Positions 59,536 through 64,000 of a DNA stretch of 64,000 nt are shown one piece after another. Within the stretch, counting starts at the first letter, position 1, and every line of letters begins with the position of its first letter. This DNA is from Acidobacteriota bacterium (GTDB lineage Bacteria > Acidobacteriota > Holophagae > Thermotomaculales > Thermotomaculaceae): NCBI GenBank assembly GCA_013152385.1, contig JAADGL010000029.1, positions 1-64,000 of the forward strand, given 5' to 3'. Below the pieces are notes generated by a model. It was not told the DNA's origin. It saw nothing but the letters and a program-made list of their open reading frames with translations, and ran no database searches. The translations under genes and the position numbers were made by a program.

Positions 59536-60906
59536 ATGAAATCCTATGATCTGATTGTGATAGGCGCAGGCCCGGGCGGCTATGTCAGTGCGATTTACGG
59601 GGCAAAACACGGACTGAGAACCGCTGTTATTGAAAAGGATGAGCGTCTCGGCGGCACCTGTCTCAATGTGGGGTGTATTCCCACCAAAACGATGATTGAA
59701 ACCGCTGTTTTGATGCGGAAAATCAATCACGCAAAGGATTTCGGCATAAAAGTAGAGGCGTTTCAGCTGGACAGTGAAAAATTGTTTAAACGCAAAAAAC
59801 GGGTGGTGGACCGCCTGACCCGTGGAATTGCTTTTCTGATGAAGGAAAACAATATTGATGTTTTCCGTGGAACAGCTTCTTTCCGGGACAGTGAGACGGT
59901 TGAAGTGGACGGTGCCACTCCCTTGAAGTTTAAAAACTGTATCATTGCCACCGGGTCGGTTTCCGCGAATCTGCCCCATATCCGGGAAGATGGGCAATGG
60001 CTTCTGAACAGTACCGGGCTTCTTTCCCTGGAAAAATTTCCGGAATCCCTTGTCATTATCGGTGGCGGAGTAATCGGTGTTGAATTCGCATCTGTTTTCA
60101 GCACGTTCGGTGTTTCGGTAACCGTTCTGGAATGGATGAACCAGCTGGTTCCCGGGATGGACGGAGAGGTGGCGGACGAGCTTCAAAAGGCATTGAAGAA
60201 GATGAAAGTAAAAGTTCATACCGGAGCAAAGGTTACCGAAGCGGCGAACGGTTCGGTTGTGTTTGAGAAGAATGGCGAATCCCACAGTTTGCCGGCGGAT
60301 AAGGTTCTGCTCTCGGTGGGGCGCAAGCCCAATACCGCCGGTTTGAATGCGGAGGCAGTCGGGGTTAGATTCGACGGCGGGCACATTTCGGTGAATCAAA
60401 ACCTTCAAACATCTGTACCGGGGATTTATGCGATCGGAGATGTGATTAATACGCCGAAACTTGCACATCTTGCGTCACGGGAAGGGCTGAAAGCGGTTCA
60501 CAGCATTCTGGGAATTGAGGATGAAGAGGATATCCTTATGTCCTGTCCTTCGGTGGTGTATTCCTATCCTGAAATTGCTTCGGTGGGATTGACTCCGGAA
60601 ACGGCGGAAAGACAGGGGTTCAAGGTACAGTCAGTTTCTTTTCCATTGACAGCCAACAGCAAAGCCTATGTGGAAGGTATTAAATCCGGTTTTGTAAAAG
60701 TGGTGGTTGAAAAAGGAAGCGGCCGGATACTCGGTGTTCACATTATCGGGGGGAAAGCATCGGAGATGATCGGGGAAGCAACACTCGCGGTACGGGAAGG
60801 GCGGACAGCGGAAGAAATGGGACGGATGGTCCATCCCCACCCCAGTGTCAGCGAGTCTCTCATGGAAGCTTTTCATATGGCAACGGGAATTTCCATTCAT
60901 ATTTAA
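59536..60906 (+). CDS. lpdA: dihydrolipoamide dehydrogenase
   Basis: 456 residues, the E3 flavoprotein of 2-oxoacid dehydrogenase complexes or the glycine cleavage system. FAD motif DLIVIGAGPGGYVSAIYGAK is followed by the redox disulfide C42/C47 in GGTCLNVGCIPTK. The NAD motif is VIIGGGVIGVEFASVF, then YAIGDVINTPKLAHLAS. The C-terminal His-Glu pair is in HPHPSVSESLMEAF. AAAGGAG ahead of ATG 59536 sets the start. No E1/E2 or lipoate genes adjoin, so its complex is not known. Confidence 0.95.
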   Translation: MKSYDLIVIGAGPGGYVSAIYGAKHGLRTAVIEKDERLGGTCLNVGCIPTKTMIETAVLMRKINHAKDFGIKVEAFQLDSEKLFKRKKRVVDRLTRGIAFLMKENNIDVFRGTASFRDSETVEVDGATPLKFKNCIIATGSVSANLPHIREDGQWLLNSTGLLSLEKFPESLVIIGGGVIGVEFASVFSTFGVSVTVLEWMNQLVPGMDGEVADELQKALKKMKVKVHTGAKVTEAANGSVVFEKNGESHSLPADKVLLSVGRKPNTAGLNAEAVGVRFDGGHISVNQNLQTSVPGIYAIGDVINTPKLAHLASREGLKAVHSILGIEDEEDILMSCPSVVYSYPEIASVGLTPETAERQGFKVQSVSFPLTANSKAYVEGIKSGFVKVVVEKGSGRILGVHIIGGKASEMIGEATLAVREGRTAEEMGRMVHPHPSVSESLMEAFHMATGISIHI

Positions 60907-60960
60907 CCGGGCTTTTCGACAGGAAAAATCGGTTTACAGGCTGGTCATTGGCTGTTGCTG

Positions 60961-60969
60961 TGCTATAAT
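60961..60969 (+). promoter_or_regulatory. extended -10 promoter of the methyltransferase gene
   Basis: TG-C-TATAAT, a perfect extended -10, lies 31 bases ahead of the ATG at 61001. The -35 region is poor. Confidence 0.5.
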
Positions 60970-61000
60970 CCCTTCTGCATAAAACATGAAGGGGGGCTCC

Positions 61001-61567
61001 ATGAGTCCGGACACGAATGACATTCCCATTGTAAAGAAAAACTGGATAAAGAAACCAACCTGGCGCAATATTACGCTGCTGATTATTATTTTCCTGCTCT
61101 ATTACTTTGCAAAGCCTACACTTCTGACCTTTCTCGTGGGTGGTTTGCTGGTAATTTCCGGTGAACTGATTCGCCTCTGGGCTGCCGGTTACCTTATGAA
61201 AAACCAGGAGCTTGTTGTTGCGGGGCCCTACGCATTTATACGGGATCCTCTGTACCTCGGTTCATTGCTTATTTTTTCCGGTTTGTCTGTGGCAGGTCGG
61301 AACTGGATTCTTCTTATTGTGGTTCTGCTGGGATTTTTCGGCTTTTATCTCCCTCACAAAATCAAGGTGGAAACCACGAGGCTGAAAGAACTTTTCGGGA
61401 AACCGTATGAGGATTACCTCTCCAAGGTCCGCAGCATTATTCCCCGCCTGACTCCGTATCCCAATAGTGGAGACCAATGGGAGTTCAGACAGATTTTTCA
61501 TAATTCCGAGCATGCCACCGGCCTGGTAGTGGTTCTGGCATGGTTGGTTTTTGCGTTATATCTTTAA
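61001..61567 (+). CDS. isoprenylcysteine carboxyl methyltransferase-like membrane protein
   Basis: 188 residues with four or five hydrophobic segments. GPYAFIRDPLYLGSLLIFSG and the later KVETTRLKELFGKPYEDYLSKV are the SAM-binding signature of the ICMT/PEMT superfamily. Bacterial members methylate small lipids, quinone precursors or unknown substrates. AAGGGGGG before the ATG at 61001 fixes the start. The C-terminal ~25 residues form an extra hydrophobic helix (GLVVVLAWLVFALYL). Confidence 0.85.
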   Translation: MSPDTNDIPIVKKNWIKKPTWRNITLLIIIFLLYYFAKPTLLTFLVGGLLVISGELIRLWAAGYLMKNQELVVAGPYAFIRDPLYLGSLLIFSGLSVAGRNWILLIVVLLGFFGFYLPHKIKVETTRLKELFGKPYEDYLSKVRSIIPRLTPYPNSGDQWEFRQIFHNSEHATGLVVVLAWLVFALYL

Positions 61568-61617
61568 TGAAACGAGTCAACACCGCCTGTGGGCGAAAAC
61601 GGAGGAAAAACACTTCA

Positions 61618-64000
61618 ATGAAAAAAATAATCCCGCTGATTCTGTTGGTTATGCCTGTTTTCTTTTCCGGATGCTATCATTCCACCGGAATTGATGCTCC
61701 CCTCAGTATTATTTCCCAGGTGGATGATACAAATTCCGCTGATTTTATCACCGACAGCCCGAAGGCAATGGCGGCAATTGGAGATTATTACATCAGCAAC
61801 AACCATTTTGATATGGTTGTGGACGGCGGAATTGTCGGGGAACGGAAGCAGAATTATCTGGCTCCCACCGGCGGCTCCATTATTGATATCACAACCATTA
61901 CGGTGAACAGCCTCGGGCAGCGGAACAGTTACAATAATGATAATTTGAATGAGATTTTCCAGGTTGTGAATGCCAACCTCGGAACCCCGGTGGCGTATAC
62001 TTCCATTCGGATTGAAACTCTGACAGATCAGAGTTCCACCCTGTTGATGGATGGATTTGTCATGGATAGAGACGGTTCTCTACAGGCAGCCGGGATGCAG
62101 GTAGATCCTGAAACTCATTTGGTGCCTTCTTTGAAAGTTCAGACCCGATATTATATTGAAAAAAACTCGGATTTTCTGGTAATGACAACGGTTGTTCAGA
62201 ATACCGGTTCCACTTCCGCACCGGTTTCCACGGTCGGGGATTATGTGTTTCTCGGCGGAAACAGCCTGCGTCCTTTTATTCCTGTACCGGGCTACGGGTA
62301 CTGTCCGGAGGGCGGGATTTCCCCGCAGACGCCGGCATATGCCCCGTATGTAACTTTTGAAGAAAGTGTGGCCCCCTATGAGACCTTCGGTATGTATTCC
62401 CCGGATGACGGAGTACTGCAAGTGGCATTTGATTCCGGAGACCGGGCTTACAAACGGTCCGGCGGCCAGTATCTGATTGTGAGTAAGCCTTCTCATCCCG
62501 GAAACACACTGGCCCCGGGAGAGTCCGTAACTTTTGTTCGGAATCTTCTGCCGAGATTGTCTCCGAACCAGTACACGGCGGCATATTATGTAATTAACGA
62601 AATGCTGGCATTGGAGAATCCCCGGAACCTCTTTGAGGAGACCGGCCGGGTCAGCGGTGTTGTGAATTACAATATTAATCAGAAAAACCTGATTGTAACA
62701 GCGGAACAGATTCTTCCGGGTTCCTATTTCAATGGGTATGAGATTGCCTCCTCTCCGGTTCCGGTTCCTTTTGCGGCGACAAGGACTTCAGATACCGGTG
62801 GTTTTAACCTGGCCCTGCCTCCCGGCCGGTATCAATTGCGGATTTACGGAAATGGAATTGAAAATTATGTAACGACAACTTATACAAAAGTGGATATCGG
62901 GGACCCCACAGTCACCGGAGATGAAACGTACACGCAACTTCCCATTGATATCACTGCGGGCCAGAGCCTGAATGCCGGGGAAATTTCTCTTTACACCCCG
63001 CTTCCCGGGCATGTGGAAGCAATTTCTAAAAATGAGAGCGGGGACATCGTGGCTTCAAGAGTGACAATCGAAGCTACCGACGGAGGTGCCCCGGTCAACT
63101 TCGGAGATGAAGAGGGCGGTGAATTCGGCGGCTTGAACCAGTACCTTTTGTACTATGGTGATCGGAAGGTCACACTTCGTCAGGGAGAATTCCGCTTTAT
63201 TTTCTCCCATGGTTTTCTCTATGACATCGCAAAGCAGGATGAAAGTATTACCGAGGGACAGGACGATACCGGCAATACAATTATCGTTACAACTCCGGAT
63301 ACGATAGAAGTTACGCTGTCAAAAGTAGTGGATCCGGGCAAATACATTTCTTTTGACCCGACAATCCGTTCCAGCAGCAGCTACAATTGCTCTGTTAACC
63401 CTATTGAACGAGTGATGGAAGCCTACACCGATGATGTCGGTGTGGTAATGACAACAGATACCGATGTGGTTGCCGACCCCAGGGATTATGTCAAAGCATT
63501 GGAAGCTCGTTATCGAATTGAAACCAACAATGGTGTGGACATTGATCCGAATGCTGTGCATGTGATCAAAGGAACGACAGTGCGGAATTTTATGCCGGGA
63601 GATTTGCTTCCCCGTGGTTTCGGAAAACTGGCGGTCTTTCCCCTGGCATGGAAAAAAGGCGTGAAAGGGTTTGGAGTCGGTGAAACCGGGGATCGGCGTT
63701 TTGCCACGATTCTGGATAATATTCGGAATATTCAGAAAACGGAAAATAAAACCCTGTATTCCATTCTTCTTGACCCGAGAGGCACTGACACACTGCCAAA
63801 CGGGATGGTTTCCGGGTTGTTTACTTCCATGAATATGCCGGTTCCCGCAACACTGAATGATCCCTATTTCAGCAAAACCTCCGAACTCGGTACCGGAACA
63901 AAAAACGGTGATTTTAACGTAATGGAAATTCTGGCCGGGAATAATTACACTCATTATCTCAAAGTCCGGGCGGACTGGTTCAATATCCTGCATGAAGGGC
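61618..64000 (+). CDS. lipoprotein with a degenerate CehA/PHP-like domain (3' end outside window)
   Basis: At least 794 residues; the end is off the right edge. The signal peptide ends in lipobox FFSGC, so Cys19 should be lipidated. The first ~460 residues are beta-rich and include a domain with an RYQLRIYG-type strand. A C-terminal region of about 560-794 follows the order of CehA/McbA-type PHP hydrolases: PIERVMEAYTDDVGVVMTTDTD, LYSILLDPRG, and MEILAGNNYTHYL...DWFNILHEG. The expected metal residues are missing: the H-x-H site reads DPTIRSSSS, TDH reads TDTD, and NHPR reads LDPRG. It is probably a non-catalytic binding protein. GGAGG lies 12 bases ahead of the ATG. Confidence 0.7.
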   Translation, partial: MKKIIPLILLVMPVFFSGCYHSTGIDAPLSIISQVDDTNSADFITDSPKAMAAIGDYYISNNHFDMVVDGGIVGERKQNYLAPTGGSIIDITTITVNSLGQRNSYNNDNLNEIFQVVNANLGTPVAYTSIRIETLTDQSSTLLMDGFVMDRDGSLQAAGMQVDPETHLVPSLKVQTRYYIEKNSDFLVMTTVVQNTGSTSAPVSTVGDYVFLGGNSLRPFIPVPGYGYCPEGGISPQTPAYAPYVTFEESVAPYETFGMYSPDDGVLQVAFDSGDRAYKRSGGQYLIVSKPSHPGNTLAPGESVTFVRNLLPRLSPNQYTAAYYVINEMLALENPRNLFEETGRVSGVVNYNINQKNLIVTAEQILPGSYFNGYEIASSPVPVPFAATRTSDTGGFNLALPPGRYQLRIYGNGIENYVTTTYTKVDIGDPTVTGDETYTQLPIDITAGQSLNAGEISLYTPLPGHVEAISKNESGDIVASRVTIEATDGGAPVNFGDEEGGEFGGLNQYLLYYGDRKVTLRQGEFRFIFSHGFLYDIAKQDESITEGQDDTGNTIIVTTPDTIEVTLSKVVDPGKYISFDPTIRSSSSYNCSVNPIERVMEAYTDDVGVVMTTDTDVVADPRDYVKALEARYRIETNNGVDIDPNAVHVIKGTTVRNFMPGDLLPRGFGKLAVFPLAWKKGVKGFGVGETGDRRFATILDNIRNIQKTENKTLYSILLDPRGTDTLPNGMVSGLFTSMNMPVPATLNDPYFSKTSELGTGTKNGDFNVMEILAGNNYTHYLKVRADWFNILHEG

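Noticed and set aside
59434-60468. 344-codon minus-strand frame opposite the dihydrolipoamide dehydrogenase gene
   Set aside because: Antisense shadow; no ribosome site and no recognisable domain.

Overview
The window comes from a Gram-negative bacterium of roughly 50 % GC. Evidence for a double membrane is a TonB-dependent receptor, an MtrB/PioB-type outer-membrane barrel next to a decaheme cytochrome, a predicted lipoprotein and several Sec-signal exported proteins; a Tat system is also present. Gene order is mixed-strand and short-operon, with no phage, IS element, CRISPR array or rRNA. The content (tricorn-like protease, GldA/F/G-like ABC system, porin-cytochrome pair, CehA-like lipoprotein) would suit Acidobacteriota or a neighbouring anaerobic phylum, but this placement is a weak inference.

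Layout. 1-1.4 kb: 3'-truncated mutS (minus). 1.6-3.9 kb: exported VIT/vWA protein. 4-10.4 kb (minus): tricorn-like protease, MFS transporter, gamma-glutamyltransferase. 10.5-15.7 kb: O-antigen-ligase-like protein, ElbB-like protein (minus), rhomboid protease, MgtE, and a TPR protein behind a sigma-54-like promoter. 15.8-22.1 kb: radical-SAM-like protein, tatA-tatB-tatC, queH, and the aspartate aminotransferase/pckA operon. 22.4-28.7 kb: small histidine kinase overlapping a zinc-ribbon gene, nitrilase-family hydrolase, RDD membrane protein, TPR protein. 28.9-33.8 kb (minus): ABC ATPase, permease, GldG-like and DUF4340-like operon. 34-36.2 kb: cfa and a frameshifted geranylgeranyl-reductase-like gene. 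36.2-42 kb (minus): a locus of exported or membrane proteins (tectonin propeller; HELGH/FecR multi-domain protein; small TM protein) with a possible structured leader. 42.3-45.1 kb (minus): mazG, mnmA and an unknown gene. 45.2-48 kb: TonB receptor and two small membrane proteins. 48.1-49.8 kb: tRNA-Phe(GAA), thiI and a YbeD-like gene. 49.8-54 kb (minus): degenerate receiver protein, then the speA-tatD-tcdA operon. 54.2-57.3 kb: decaheme cytochrome and MtrB-like porin. 57.4-59.4 kb (minus): GntR-ABC operon. 59.5-64 kb: dihydrolipoamide dehydrogenase, a methyltransferase and a truncated lipoprotein.

Likely joint functions: extracellular electron transfer (cytochrome plus porin); tRNA maturation (queH, mnmA, thiI, tcdA); arginine decarboxylation; C4/gluconeogenic flux (aspartate aminotransferase plus PEP carboxykinase); and Tat export. 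The most unusual observations are an arginine decarboxylase with a C-terminal heavy-metal-associated (HMA-like) domain; an in-frame TGA inside the porin gene followed by a small hairpin; a perfect 23-bp palindrome between those two transcription units; tRNA-Phe directly ahead of thiI; and a CehA-like lipoprotein lacking its metal ligands. Several promoters place the -10 box 5-9 bases ahead of the start codon, suggesting leaderless mRNAs.
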